DNA of 64,000 bases from Fidelibacterota bacterium (GCA_018673925.1 JABHBL010000102.1:62001-126000), one strand, 5' to 3'. Counted from the stretch's first letter, positions 28,704-39,015 are shown. The notes: a model not told the origin generated them from the letters alone. Program-made: numbers and translations.

Positions 28704-30953
28704 CTATTGTTCAAGTATCAGTTCGACCAGAATAACCAGGTCCCGGATGTCAATCAAGGTATCCTGATTAGTATCAGCCAGTTGTGCCAGGTCAGCCTCC
28801 AGCTCAAGGTTTGATATGATTGATTCTAGAAGAAAGACAGCATCGGATACATTGATTTCACCGTCTTGAGTAACGTCCCCCAGCATGAAGCCTGAGCCCC
28901 ATCCCAAAACAGCAATGTTGTCAACTTGAAATCCATCACCTTCATAATAAGTATCACTTATCAATTCAAATGCCAACATAAGAGAGGATGACTGGCTAAA
29001 ATTCTCCAGAGAGACTTGTTCTGCTATCCATGCCTGCGTCCCATGATACCCAGGTTCTCCAAGAGGTTGAACCGAACTACCATTTCCAAGTTCTGTAAAC
29101 TGGCCACTAAGCGCTACCCAGTTATCGCCTGCATCATCTGATGCGAGTACCTGACAAAAATCCCAGTTGAACTCAATATCCCAACTGGCATCAAATCGAA
29201 GTATTGGATTACTATACCCGCGTAAATCAAGAGGTACATCCAGAAAAACTGTGGAAACAACATCTGGTTGGTAGTCACCCAAAGGAGAATCTGTCAAATA
29301 TTGCTCCCCAGCAGGGCCAAGCTCCAACCCCCACGACCCTGAACTCCACATTTGGGAGCCAGTTTCGAAATCGTCAAAAAATATCGTATCCGGTACACCA
29401 ACTATCCATTTCAATGTATCAACTTGAGTTTCATACCCGGACATTTCCATGCTAAGTACAAGCTGAGCCACTTCGCCATATTGAGAATTAATCTCGAAGC
29501 TCAAACCTTCGGTTCCATAGTCATGATAGGCCTGTGATGCCAAACCTGAGACATCCAGGGAACTAAGTGATGGGGTGATGCTGCTATCTGGCGAGTGTAA
29601 ATATAGGATAGCTTCTGTGTTCTCTGAACCAAGGCCCTTGTTCATGACGCCAAGCTCACAGCCCACAATTTCACCAGATTCCAAGGGACCATCTGAGCTA
29701 AACTCAAAACTTTCTACTTCTATCCAACTCCCCGCACAACCGGCAAGATGAATATTCATATCGATATTGCCCTCTGCCATTTCAAATATCAATTCTGTAG
29801 GTGGCCAAAATGCTCCATCCGATCCAGCGCCGACTTCTGGTGTAAAATTTATTATTCCTAATTCACCATACATATAATCAACGGCATCTCCATTCACCGT
29901 ATATCCTACGGTCTCAGTTCCCGTTCCATACAGATAATCATTTTCTTCAACAAGATCTGGACCCATTTGGGCATAGATATCGTTATCGGGCGTGGGTAGC
30001 TCAACCGATTCATCATAACCGAAGGGTTTTATGAGTAAATTTCCGTAGCTGTGATAGTTGAATATGGTCTTAAAATCGTGGGCTAGCACAAAAGTACTAA
30101 TCACTTGTGTTTCTGGTTCAGAGAAGGCAGCAGTTCCTCGGTATGTGGCATCGCATGGATCAGGGCTAGAGCCCTCATCGTTAAACCCCCACTGAAAGCC
30201 CCAATTTCTATTCAGGTCGACTCCTGGTGAACTGGTGCATCCTGGATGTCGATTCTTGCGGTGCATTCCACCACCACCTGGATCGGTGAGTTGGTTGTAG
30301 ACATATCCATCTGGATTAATTACAGGGACAAACCAAATTTCTCTCTCATTTACCAGATAAGTCATGGTTGGATCCTGGTTGTATTCCTCCGCCAGAGACC
30401 AGGCAAAATGCATCAAAGTCATCATGGCTGCAGGTTCACGCGCGTGGATGAGAGAAGTGTAAAGAACCTGGGGATCACCATCTGGTAAACCCTGGGCATC
30501 AGATATCTTAAAAGCCCAAATCTCCCTTCCCTCATAGCTCTGACCAATGCTCATTTTGGCAGAAACAATTTCTGGAAAACCTGCATGCAGCGAATCCATA
30601 CTGTTCACGATCTCATCAAAGGTTAAATAACCACCCATACTCCCATAACCCAATTCTCGGGATGCACCCTGACTTAGGCGGGATGCATAATAGGCACTCA
30701 GATCAAGAATCAATTCTTCTGTGGCGAATCCCAGACTTTCTACATCCAGCTTTTCGTACTGACTAACAATAGCATCAACATAGACACCGGGTCTAACATC
30801 GAACCCTTCAGGGTCTATTCCCAGTACTTGCAATTCAGATATGATCTCATTGGTATTATCGGACCAGATTCTGATTTTATCGTAGGTTGACTGAGCCATC
30901 CCCAGTTGGAATAAAAATAGGAAGACAAGCAGAGAAGTGAATTTTTTGATCAT
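28704..30953 (-). CDS. Secreted M14 zinc carboxypeptidase with dockerin-like tail
   Basis: 749 residues, signal peptide ending LGMAQ. Peptidase M14 domain about 110-420. Zinc ligands are in HAREPAAM (H and E) and FNYHSYGN (H); DLNRNW is the substrate-binding segment; the catalytic Glu is in NFTPEVG. The middle is Ig-like and jellyroll (about 425-680). The C-terminal ~60 residues hold two dockerin/EF-hand-like repeats (GDVTQDGEINVSDAV, ADTNQDTLIDIRDLV). No T9SS sorting tail. It probably digests extracellular or periplasmic peptides, and may be co-transcribed with the adjacent M1 peptidase gene (19 bp gap). Confidence 0.88.
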   Translation of the reverse strand: MIKKFTSLLVFLFLFQLGMAQSTYDKIRIWSDNTNEIISELQVLGIDPEGFDVRPGVYVDAIVSQYEKLDVESLGFATEELILDLSAYYASRLSQGASRELGYGSMGGYLTFDEIVNSMDSLHAGFPEIVSAKMSIGQSYEGREIWAFKISDAQGLPDGDPQVLYTSLIHAREPAAMMTLMHFAWSLAEEYNQDPTMTYLVNEREIWFVPVINPDGYVYNQLTDPGGGGMHRKNRHPGCTSSPGVDLNRNWGFQWGFNDEGSSPDPCDATYRGTAAFSEPETQVISTFVLAHDFKTIFNYHSYGNLLIKPFGYDESVELPTPDNDIYAQMGPDLVEENDYLYGTGTETVGYTVNGDAVDYMYGELGIINFTPEVGAGSDGAFWPPTELIFEMAEGNIDMNIHLAGCAGSWIEVESFEFSSDGPLESGEIVGCELGVMNKGLGSENTEAILYLHSPDSSITPSLSSLDVSGLASQAYHDYGTEGLSFEINSQYGEVAQLVLSMEMSGYETQVDTLKWIVGVPDTIFFDDFETGSQMWSSGSWGLELGPAGEQYLTDSPLGDYQPDVVSTVFLDVPLDLRGYSNPILRFDASWDIEFNWDFCQVLASDDAGDNWVALSGQFTELGNGSSVQPLGEPGYHGTQAWIAEQVSLENFSQSSSLMLAFELISDTYYEGDGFQVDNIAVLGWGSGFMLGDVTQDGEINVSDAVFLLESIISNLELEADLAQLADTNQDTLIDIRDLVILVELILEQ

Positions 30954-30972
30954 TTATGGTTCCATTCAAACA

Positions 30973-33900
30973 TTAATTAGAAATTGTAAAAAGCCATTGA
31001 TTCGAGTCGATTGCATTGACCCATTCAGAATCTTCATACCTTAAAATACTTAGCTCGAATTTCATGTGAAAGGGACGAAAGAGTGTCGAAATCCAATTTG
31101 TGCGGTCCCAAGAAGGCTTATAATTGACTGCAAATCCCAGGTCACTCACACCGGTCCAGTTTTGAGCATCGTCAGATATTTGTCCAACATCGAAGAAAAA
31201 CCCAAGATCTAACGTGTGCGGAATGTGGGGTATGGATCGAAATGTCAGATCCAGGTTGTTGGACCAAATATAATTCAGGGGCTGATCCAGAGAATCAGCA
31301 TACCCCCTCATACGTCCACCGCCTTTTAAATAATAATGGGACCCAATCAGTTCAGCATCTTTAATCCTATAAAGACTCGAAGCGCCCCTATCCAAATAGA
31401 TAGATCGTAAATCCTGAGATGCAACTCGGCTCTTTATCAGATTGGGGGTTGCGCTTGAATTGGCCAGGATATTTGAGCGATTATTCAAGTGAAAATACTT
31501 AAACTGCTTATCCCAACTGCTCATCAGGCTTAGCTGGCTAAAATCCTTTGCATAGCTCCCTAAACTGGCTGGAGACATATCGAACCTCAGGCTAAGGCCA
31601 TAGTTTCCGGAGAACAAAATTTCCTGTAATTCATATTGAACAGCCAGCCGAGTGAATTCAATTTGGTCATTTTGAGCAACTGCGGCATGTTTTGCATCTG
31701 TCTTTTCAATTTTTAAGGTCAGGAAGTGAAGTGGGTTCCTCCAATATTTCCTGGCCCAATTCATCTCATAGGCCAGAGAGCTAAATACCATTGAGCGCCA
31801 GATTTTTGCTGTGCCGGACCAGGTGGACTTGAATGGAGGACCGACTTGAAGGTTGCTGAAACTTAAGGAGACATCAGGATTACCCGATTCCAGGTTATGG
31901 TCGAGAGTGAGCTGTGCAAAATTCCCAGTATTTCGATACACACGCTTGATATTTAAACCCAAACCCACTCCTGCAGAATCACTGTAGCCAAAGCTTGGTT
32001 TCCAGAGATAGAGATTCCTATCATCAGGGTAGGCATCCCAACCTTTATAATCATAACGAAAAGTACGTTTGCGTTGACTATCATTATTGCGTCGGTCGTG
32101 GTCAAAGAAAGTATTTTCCGCATCTAGATAGACGCGAACCGGACGAAATTTGGATTCTACCATAATTGTACCTGATGAACGGTGGCGAAACTCTTTTAGT
32201 GGAGCAGAGACTGTTTCACCTGTTTCGCTATAAATTGTTGCTGTGATGGGTACAAACATTCCACCCTTATTATCAACATTTACTTTGGTCGTAAAATGAT
32301 TCTGCTCACGGGCTTCAACAGACCAATCAACCAATTTATAGTCCACATAATGGGTGGTGCGGAGCCATTGATCAAAGAACCAATCCAATTCTTCTCCACA
32401 ACCATCCTCCATTGCTTTGATAAATCGGTCTTCATTTACATGCTTTAGAGCCCAGCGAGAGAAGTAAAGTCTCATGCCGGCTAAAAAACGTTCTTCTCCC
32501 AGATAATTTTTCAGCATGGCAAGCATGATAGAACCTTTATCATACGAGTTACTACTGTAAGACCCATAGTAATCATAATCAAAACTCGCGGTAGCCATGG
32601 GCTCATTTGCAGTAGAAAGAACATACCGAAGTGCTGATTTTAGCTCAGCCTCCTCATACATTTGCCGATGTAAATGATCTGATTCAAATTGTGTGATATA
32701 TTCTCGGGAAAGTGCGTATCCATTATTAGGATAGTGATGCTCTATATACCATCTAGTTTGAAACGTGGTGAAGCCCTCGTCAAGCCAGGGATCATCTAAT
32801 TCATCATTCCCAAAAATTCCGTAGAACCAATTGTGACCCACTTCATGGACGGCTAATCCTTCACTACTAGTGTAATCCAACACAATCATGGGGTATTCCA
32901 TACCACCCGTTCCCAGGGATTTTGCGAGCGTCATCTGTGGCCAGGTATACATTCCAAATTTTCCGGACAACCACTCAAGAGATCTCTCTCCCCACCTAAC
33001 CATATCTTTCGTCCATGATTCGCCAACTTCAGTGGTAAATACGGCATGTACATCAATCCCATTCCATTGTCCATGCTCATAAACAAAATCTGGTGAGCAT
33101 ATCCATGCAAAGTCATGTACATTTTCAGCCTGAAAGCTCACTTGACGCCTTGCAGTGCTATCCAGATCAGCCAGGTAAGTATCTCTTCCCTCTTTAAACT
33201 CCTCGACCCAATCCTCCCATGCTTGTGAGGTATCAACTCTCACAGAATCCCAACCAGGGTCACCATCAATAACAATGCCTGTAGCGGCCACAATTTGAGA
33301 TTCAGGAAGGTCAAGATTCACCGTATATTTTCCAAACTCACCATAGAACTCACCCCAGTCACCAAAGGGATCGTCGTGCCACCCATTCTCATCAAATACA
33401 ACAAATTTTGGATACCATTGGGTGAAGTCAAATTGGTTCTCTTCCCACCCACCGCGACCGATAAGTGGATGAATTATGGATAGCCAGTCCAGAGTGAATA
33501 GGAGTGTGTCACCAGGAAAAAGCTGCTCATTGAGTGTTATTTCTAAAATAGTGTCATCTCGAATATCAAAGGCAAGGTCTATGGAATCGCTGACCATTTT
33601 TTGAATGCTGATACCAGTCCAATCCTTATCATCATTAAAGGATTGACCGTACTCACCCCACACTTCTTCCGCGATGGTGCCCTCATTGAAGGCGTTGGGG
33701 TAGAGATGCATGAGGATTTGATCGAGGGTATCAGGAGAGTGATTCACATAGAGCAGATCTGAGGTTGCTTCTAAGGTTTTCTGCTCTGAGTCAAAATATA
33801 CATCCATATTATACTCGACATATTGCTGCCAGTACTCACCGAAGAGCGGCATGGTAACAATTGTAAATAACAGAATAAGCTGTATGGATTTGCGTCTCAT
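30973..33900 (-). CDS. M1 metallopeptidase fused to an Omp85-like C-terminal barrel
   Basis: 975 residues with a signal peptide (LILLFTIVTMPLFG). Gluzincin M1 core about 25-600: GTGGMEYPM substrate motif and HEVGHNWFYG with the third ligand 18 residues on in WLDEGFTTF. After about residue 625 the sequence becomes beta-barrel-like. It has a GGGRMRGY segment similar to the conserved (V/L)RG(Y/F) loop of Omp85/BamA barrels, then TLDLGFFFDVGQ, ending WLFTISN. This suggests an outer-membrane-anchored peptidase displayed on one side of the membrane. The fusion is seen; the barrel assignment and side of display are inferred. It lacks a T9SS tail. Confidence 0.85.
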   Translation of the reverse strand: MRRKSIQLILLFTIVTMPLFGEYWQQYVEYNMDVYFDSEQKTLEATSDLLYVNHSPDTLDQILMHLYPNAFNEGTIAEEVWGEYGQSFNDDKDWTGISIQKMVSDSIDLAFDIRDDTILEITLNEQLFPGDTLLFTLDWLSIIHPLIGRGGWEENQFDFTQWYPKFVVFDENGWHDDPFGDWGEFYGEFGKYTVNLDLPESQIVAATGIVIDGDPGWDSVRVDTSQAWEDWVEEFKEGRDTYLADLDSTARRQVSFQAENVHDFAWICSPDFVYEHGQWNGIDVHAVFTTEVGESWTKDMVRWGERSLEWLSGKFGMYTWPQMTLAKSLGTGGMEYPMIVLDYTSSEGLAVHEVGHNWFYGIFGNDELDDPWLDEGFTTFQTRWYIEHHYPNNGYALSREYITQFESDHLHRQMYEEAELKSALRYVLSTANEPMATASFDYDYYGSYSSNSYDKGSIMLAMLKNYLGEERFLAGMRLYFSRWALKHVNEDRFIKAMEDGCGEELDWFFDQWLRTTHYVDYKLVDWSVEAREQNHFTTKVNVDNKGGMFVPITATIYSETGETVSAPLKEFRHRSSGTIMVESKFRPVRVYLDAENTFFDHDRRNNDSQRKRTFRYDYKGWDAYPDDRNLYLWKPSFGYSDSAGVGLGLNIKRVYRNTGNFAQLTLDHNLESGNPDVSLSFSNLQVGPPFKSTWSGTAKIWRSMVFSSLAYEMNWARKYWRNPLHFLTLKIEKTDAKHAAVAQNDQIEFTRLAVQYELQEILFSGNYGLSLRFDMSPASLGSYAKDFSQLSLMSSWDKQFKYFHLNNRSNILANSSATPNLIKSRVASQDLRSIYLDRGASSLYRIKDAELIGSHYYLKGGGRMRGYADSLDQPLNYIWSNNLDLTFRSIPHIPHTLDLGFFFDVGQISDDAQNWTGVSDLGFAVNYKPSWDRTNWISTLFRPFHMKFELSILRYEDSEWVNAIDSNQWLFTISN

Positions 33901-34042
33901 TGAACTATCCTTTGAACATCAATTAGTCAAAAATATGGTGATTAATTCCTTTGATTGATGAATCTATTCAAGACCCACCTGAAATGTTAGGATAATTCAA
34001 ACAATTTTGCAGAACTGTTAGTAGTGCCTCTAGCTTGTTGAA

Positions 34043-35812
34043 TTACTCAACTAACTTGATGTGAAGTTCTTTGAGTTGTTGAGTATCAACCAGAGAGGGA
34101 GCCTCATCCATCAAGGAAGAAGCCGAGGTCGTCTTGGGAAAAGCGATGACGTCACGGATATTCTCTGTACCAGCCAGTAGCATAATCAGGCGATCAAACC
34201 CAAAGGCAATCCCGCCATGAGGTGGTGCACCGTACTTGAAGGCTTTGAGGAGAAATCCAAATCTAGCTTGAGCTTCTGCTTCATCCATACCAATGAGCTC
34301 GAACATGCGGCTTTGCATTTCGCCGGTGTGAATCCTGATAGATCCGCCAGCTACTTCATAACCATTGATCACCAGATCATAAGCTTGAGCCCTCACCTCG
34401 CCTGGGGCTGTCTGCATTAATTCAACATCTTCGGGATTGGGAGATGTGAAGGGATGATGCATGGCGATATAGCGTTTGCTATCCTCATCCCAGTCCAATA
34501 AGGGGAAATCCAACACGAAGAGCGGTTTGATAACCCCGGCTGGGATTAGATTTTCACGTTTCGCCAACTCTATACGCAGTGCACCCAGAGACTGGAGTGT
34601 TTTGGCCTGGGTATCAGACACAAAAAACATGATATCATTATGTTCTAAACCAAGGTCATTGATCACTTTTGCCTGGAGTTCTTCCGGGAAAAATTTGCTG
34701 ATGCCAGCACTGAATGCGGTCTGATCCATTTTCACAAATGCCAGACCTTTTAAACCATAATAAGTGCGTAGCCATTCGGTTAGACCGTCAGTAGCTTTAC
34801 GTGAATATTTATCAGCAGCATTCTTCAAAACCAATGCTTTAACCCGTCCACCTGCGGCCAGATTGTCTTTGAAAACACCAAACTCCGTTTTTTCGGCATA
34901 ATCGGCGAACTCCACCAGAGGTAGGTCAAAGCGGGTATCCGGCTTGTCACTGCCGTACATTTCCATGGCATCTTTGTATTTCATGGTGGGAAATGTTTCA
35001 GGCAATTCATAATCAAGAATATCTTTAAAAACTCCTCGTGCGAGCCTGGTTGCTATACCGAGGACATCATCCTGGTCAACAAAGGACATTTCAATATCTA
35101 TCTGCGTAAATTCTGGCTGACGATCAGCTCGTAAATCTTCATCTCTGAAACACTTTACGATTTGGAAATATTTATCGAATCCTGAAATCATAAGCAATTG
35201 TTTATAAGTCTGTGGAGATTGAGGAAGGGCATAAAACTTACCCTTGTGGATTCGACTCGGAACGAGGTAATCCCTGGCGCCTTCAGGAGTAGATTTCATA
35301 AGCACAGGGGTTTCAAACTCCATAAAACCTTCAGCGTTTAATCTGCTGCGAGCGCTCTGATAGGTTTTGGATCTAATGGTCATTAATTTTTGCAGCTCAG
35401 CTGTACGTAATTCAAGATAGCGGTATTCAAGACGGAGATCTTCGCTACCACTTTCACGGTCTGAGACCAGAAATGGTAGGGGTTGTGCCTCATTCAAAAC
35501 TTCAAGTTCTGTTGCCACAACTTCAATGCTGCCAGTTGGCATATTGGGATTCACATTTCCATCAGGGCGGAGTTGGACGGTTCCTCGAACTGCAACTACA
35601 TCTTCCATACCCAGTCGTTTGGCCTCAGCGGCAATGTCTCCATCCAAATCTGGATTAAAGGTTACCTGGGTTTTGCCATAACGATCACGAAGATCCAGAA
35701 AAATCACACCACCATGATCTCTATTTTTGGCTATCCATCCATTGAGGATGACTTCTTCGTTCACGTTTTCAGCTGTAAGTTGACCACAGGTTGTTGTTCG
35801 TTTCAGTCGCAT
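34043..35812 (-). CDS. aspS: Aspartyl-tRNA synthetase
   Basis: Class II synthetase charging tRNA-Asp, 589 residues, the usual bacterial length with the GAD insertion. N-terminal OB anticodon domain (LNGWIAKNRDHGGVIFLDLRDR); motif 2 FRDEDLRADRQPEFTQID; HHPFTSP; motif 3 GIAFGFDRLIMLLAG. It cannot be decided by eye whether it also charges tRNA-Asn; no gatCAB genes are in the window. It is flanked by about 110-140 bp noncoding stretches on both sides, so it is likely monocistronic. Confidence 0.97.
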   Translation of the reverse strand: MRLKRTTTCGQLTAENVNEEVILNGWIAKNRDHGGVIFLDLRDRYGKTQVTFNPDLDGDIAAEAKRLGMEDVVAVRGTVQLRPDGNVNPNMPTGSIEVVATELEVLNEAQPLPFLVSDRESGSEDLRLEYRYLELRTAELQKLMTIRSKTYQSARSRLNAEGFMEFETPVLMKSTPEGARDYLVPSRIHKGKFYALPQSPQTYKQLLMISGFDKYFQIVKCFRDEDLRADRQPEFTQIDIEMSFVDQDDVLGIATRLARGVFKDILDYELPETFPTMKYKDAMEMYGSDKPDTRFDLPLVEFADYAEKTEFGVFKDNLAAGGRVKALVLKNAADKYSRKATDGLTEWLRTYYGLKGLAFVKMDQTAFSAGISKFFPEELQAKVINDLGLEHNDIMFFVSDTQAKTLQSLGALRIELAKRENLIPAGVIKPLFVLDFPLLDWDEDSKRYIAMHHPFTSPNPEDVELMQTAPGEVRAQAYDLVINGYEVAGGSIRIHTGEMQSRMFELIGMDEAEAQARFGFLLKAFKYGAPPHGGIAFGFDRLIMLLAGTENIRDVIAFPKTTSASSLMDEAPSLVDTQQLKELHIKLVE

Positions 35813-35925
35813 GCTCGCTCCATAGTTTAAAATCGAGGCAATGTAAACCCCAATAGGGGCACATCAATAACTGACATCTATGTTTGAGGGGGAATCTTTA
35901 ATACTCTTTGGTGTCGGTGGTAATG

Positions 35926-36309
35926 CTACTTCCGGCGGAGTCGCTGGATGAGGGGTAATACATCTTCCTGTTCTTTTTGGAGAGGTTCGGTAGTGTCCAC
36001 CCATTGCTGGTCTACAGGTTCTACTATTGGATCAGGTACTTCTTCCAGCTCTTCATCCACTTCATCTGGCTCAACTACCGCCGGGTCTGCGACATCATTA
36101 AACATGCTGCCTTTGCCCAAAATCAACCAATTAAAATCGAGGTCATACTCTTCTGATAGGGGCACTAGTTTAGTACACTTGATTTCCCGGTCACCCATTT
36201 CCCAATAGATGATGGTGCGTTTTCCAAGTCCACAAAGACTAGCCACTTCCCGCTGGGTAAGACCAACAGCTGCTCGAAATTCCCTTAATCGCTCTGCTAC
36301 AGGTGACAT
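35926..36309 (-). CDS. XRE-type HTH protein with long acidic tail
   Basis: 127 residues from the ATG at 36309, which has an AGGGGAATC ribosome site; the track start (36333) would place that site inside the gene. HTH domain about 1-65 (RLREFRAAVGLTQREVASLCGLGKRTIIYWEMGDREIK). The last ~55 residues are Pro/Glu/Asp-rich (DPAVVEPDEVDEELEEVPDP), ending in a basic cluster (LIQRLRRK). Such a tail is unusual for a small XRE protein and may mediate protein contacts. Target unknown. Confidence 0.82.
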   Translation of the reverse strand: MSPVAERLREFRAAVGLTQREVASLCGLGKRTIIYWEMGDREIKCTKLVPLSEEYDLDFNWLILGKGSMFNDVADPAVVEPDEVDEELEEVPDPIVEPVDQQWVDTTEPLQKEQEDVLPLIQRLRRK

Positions 36310-36498
36310 GATTCCCCTAAATTTGAACTGCAATAATATGCACCCTGAATCCTGTGAACAAAAAAGGAAAATGGGGCATATTTGAATTGATTCATGAAAA
36401 TCTTCTCCTCTCAGAGGGCGAGCTTGAGATTAAAACAAATTGGTCTCTTTCCCAACTTAGTATTGAATCTCAAATGATGGTTCCCATATTCACTGTAT

Positions 36499-39015
36499 AT
36501 GAAAGAACTTCGAATTCTCGTTCAGATTATCTTGTTGCTCTCCTTGTTTTCCGTGACTCTTGCCGAACAAAATGTACATGGATTTATCCGTGAAAATGAG
36601 ACTGGTGAACCACTACCCTATGCCAATGTAATTTTGCCAGAATTAAATCGCGGTGCCACATCCAATGTGGAAGGCTATTTCGTTGTTGGTGATCTTCCCG
36701 TTGGGACCCACAAACTGATTGTGTCCATCATTGGTTATTCCAAATATGAACAGACTATTGAATTACCTGCAGACTTGAATCTACGCCTAGATATCAGATT
36801 GGAGCAAGCCATTATTGAGGGCCAGTCAATCGAAGTCAGTGCTGAAAGAGAGAAGTTCAAGGAACTGGTTAGCACCAGCACGGTAACACTTGACCGTCGA
36901 GCTATCGAGGTTGCCCCTTCCTTTGTGGAGGCAGATGTCTTCCGCGCGTTGCAATTGCTACCCGGGGTACAATCACTCAATGATTTTTCTTCAGCTCTTT
37001 ATGTCCGTGGTTCTACACCTGATCAAAACCTGATTATGCTTGATGGTATCACTGTCTATAATCCCATGCACCTCGGTGGAATTTTTTCAACCTTTAACAC
37101 AGATGCCATCAAAGAGGCAGACTTCCATGCAGGAGGTTTCCCCGCTCAGTATGGTGGACGTCTCGGATCAATTCTCAATATTGTAAACCGAGAAGGAAAT
37201 ACGGAGGAGTTGACCGGGAGCGCGAATATTTCTCTCATATCAAGTAAAGCGCTGATTGAGGGACCCTTGCCTACCTTTGGTTCCGAATTGCTAAAAGGCT
37301 CGTGGATGATTGCTGGTCGACGCACATATTTTGATGTTGTTGCCAATGCATTCTATAAGCATATCATTTTACCGCGTCTTGATACCGATGACCAGGAAGG
37401 TTCTCCTGAAAATGTATTCCCTTATTATTTTTATGATTTCCAGGGCAAGGTAAATCTGGATGTAGGTAGTGACCATCGGTTTACCTGGAGCTCATTTCAT
37501 GGAGATGATGTCCTGAACTGGGATTACCAGGATGACTATTCATCAGATGATTGGCTGGATGAAGGATGGGATAGTGGGGATGACTACTATGAAGGAAGTG
37601 ATAGCAGTGTCTTTGATTGGCGTTGGGGCAATTTCACCAACAGCCTGAGTTGGCGCTGGATCATTTCGCCAAAACTAATTGCACGAACTTTTGTCGCCAA
37701 TAGTCGCTTCAGATTTGCTGTGGATTTTGACTATGCAGATGAGAGTTACTCTCGAAGTGAATATGACACATCAAGCTATCGATCGGCCTTTGGCTTTGAT
37801 CTATTTGATCGCATTAATGACAACAGCATTGAATCCAATTTAACCTGGCTGGCAAACGAATCTCACAATGTGCTCGCTGGCTTCCAGCATAAAGAAGTAC
37901 ATTTCCAGTTGGGAATGATACTTGGGGCGGAAGAAACCTATAATGGTGATAAAGAGACTTTTCGCGATACCATGATGTGGATGGAATCCAAACCAGCTGA
38001 GTCTGCCTTCTATATTCAGGATCGATGGGATATGAGTCCACTCCTTTCCCTGCAAACTGGTTTACGTGTCGCCAGCTATTCTTTACATGACACGACTTAT
38101 TTTGAACCACGTCTGGGTCTCAAATATTTTCTTTCAGAGAAGGTTTCACTCAAGGGCTCTATTGGTCGATATCATCAATTTCTGACTGTGGCCAACCCTC
38201 CTGATGAAAACCTGAGGTTTCTGGATATCTGGTTTGGTATTCCCCAGGATCGTCCAGCCCCCCAATCTGATCACTATATCTTTGGAGTCGAGTATTTGAG
38301 TGATTCTGATATTCTTGTTCGTACTGAGGCCTATTATAAATCATTTGATAATCTACTGACCCTCCAACCCACTGAACTTCTGGCTGTGAACGAAGAAGGT
38401 CACTTAAGAATTGATCCATTTAATAAATTCTGGGATACTGATGGTTATGCCCAGGGTATGGAAATTCTGGTAAAAAAACTTTCGGGAAAGGTCCGTGGAT
38501 GGGCTGGTTATACCTATGCCCAAACCAAGCGCAAGTATGAGGGTCAAGATTGGTATTTCCCAAAATATGACAGAACACATACACTCAATGTTGTGGCGGA
38601 TTGGGCTCTCAATGATGCCCTCCACTTTAGTACCGCCATTACTTATTCAAGTGGCAATCCCTATACGGCTGTCATTGGTAGAACAGAGACCTGGGAAGAT
38701 GGCTCCTGGGATCTAGACAACTCATGGTATAACCGGGAGAATTTTCTATATGGTGATAAACATGGGGTGCGCTATCCAGGATACTTCCGTTGGGATGTAA
38801 GTTTTAAGAAGCGGAAACCCTTTCTCAATGGACACCGTGAATGGTATTTGCAGGTATTGAATGTGACGAATCACTTAAATGTGTTTAGCTATCTCTATCG
38901 GAATCATGGAGCGTACAATTATAGAACCTATGAGTACGAGAATAAAGGTGTGCAAAGATTTGGTATTCCCATGTTTCCATTTTTACCAACATTTGGGGTG
39001 AAATTTGAATTCTAA
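36499..39015 (+). CDS. TonB-dependent outer-membrane receptor
   Basis: 838 residues. Signal peptide to about 22 (LLLSLFSVTLAEQ); carboxypeptidase-regulatory-like domain about 25-110 (HGFIRENETGEPLPYANVIL); plug about 120-230 (VFRALQLLPGVQSLNDF, ALYVRGSTPDQNLIMLDG, FPAQYGGRLGSILNI); barrel to the C-terminal Phe (PTFGVKFEF). The first extracellular part is very acidic (DDYSSDDWLDEGWDSGDDYYE). The 3' end overlaps or abuts a DUF4249-like lipoprotein gene, a pairing common in Bacteroidetes, where the lipoprotein is thought to be a surface accessory. Substrate unknown. No obvious ribosome site. Confidence 0.93.
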   Translation: MKELRILVQIILLLSLFSVTLAEQNVHGFIRENETGEPLPYANVILPELNRGATSNVEGYFVVGDLPVGTHKLIVSIIGYSKYEQTIELPADLNLRLDIRLEQAIIEGQSIEVSAEREKFKELVSTSTVTLDRRAIEVAPSFVEADVFRALQLLPGVQSLNDFSSALYVRGSTPDQNLIMLDGITVYNPMHLGGIFSTFNTDAIKEADFHAGGFPAQYGGRLGSILNIVNREGNTEELTGSANISLISSKALIEGPLPTFGSELLKGSWMIAGRRTYFDVVANAFYKHIILPRLDTDDQEGSPENVFPYYFYDFQGKVNLDVGSDHRFTWSSFHGDDVLNWDYQDDYSSDDWLDEGWDSGDDYYEGSDSSVFDWRWGNFTNSLSWRWIISPKLIARTFVANSRFRFAVDFDYADESYSRSEYDTSSYRSAFGFDLFDRINDNSIESNLTWLANESHNVLAGFQHKEVHFQLGMILGAEETYNGDKETFRDTMMWMESKPAESAFYIQDRWDMSPLLSLQTGLRVASYSLHDTTYFEPRLGLKYFLSEKVSLKGSIGRYHQFLTVANPPDENLRFLDIWFGIPQDRPAPQSDHYIFGVEYLSDSDILVRTEAYYKSFDNLLTLQPTELLAVNEEGHLRIDPFNKFWDTDGYAQGMEILVKKLSGKVRGWAGYTYAQTKRKYEGQDWYFPKYDRTHTLNVVADWALNDALHFSTAITYSSGNPYTAVIGRTETWEDGSWDLDNSWYNRENFLYGDKHGVRYPGYFRWDVSFKKRKPFLNGHREWYLQVLNVTNHLNVFSYLYRNHGAYNYRTYEYENKGVQRFGIPMFPFLPTFGVKFEF

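Noticed and set aside
28704-28900. Cellulosome-type system suggested by the dockerin-like tail
   Set aside because: No cohesin, scaffoldin or carbohydrate-binding genes are in the window; isolated dockerin-like repeats occur in many non-cellulosomal bacteria.
36354-36593. 79-residue ORF upstream of and overlapping the second TonB receptor gene
   Set aside because: Starts with GTG, overlaps the receptor start by 95 bp in another frame and shows no recognisable pattern; probably leader sequence.
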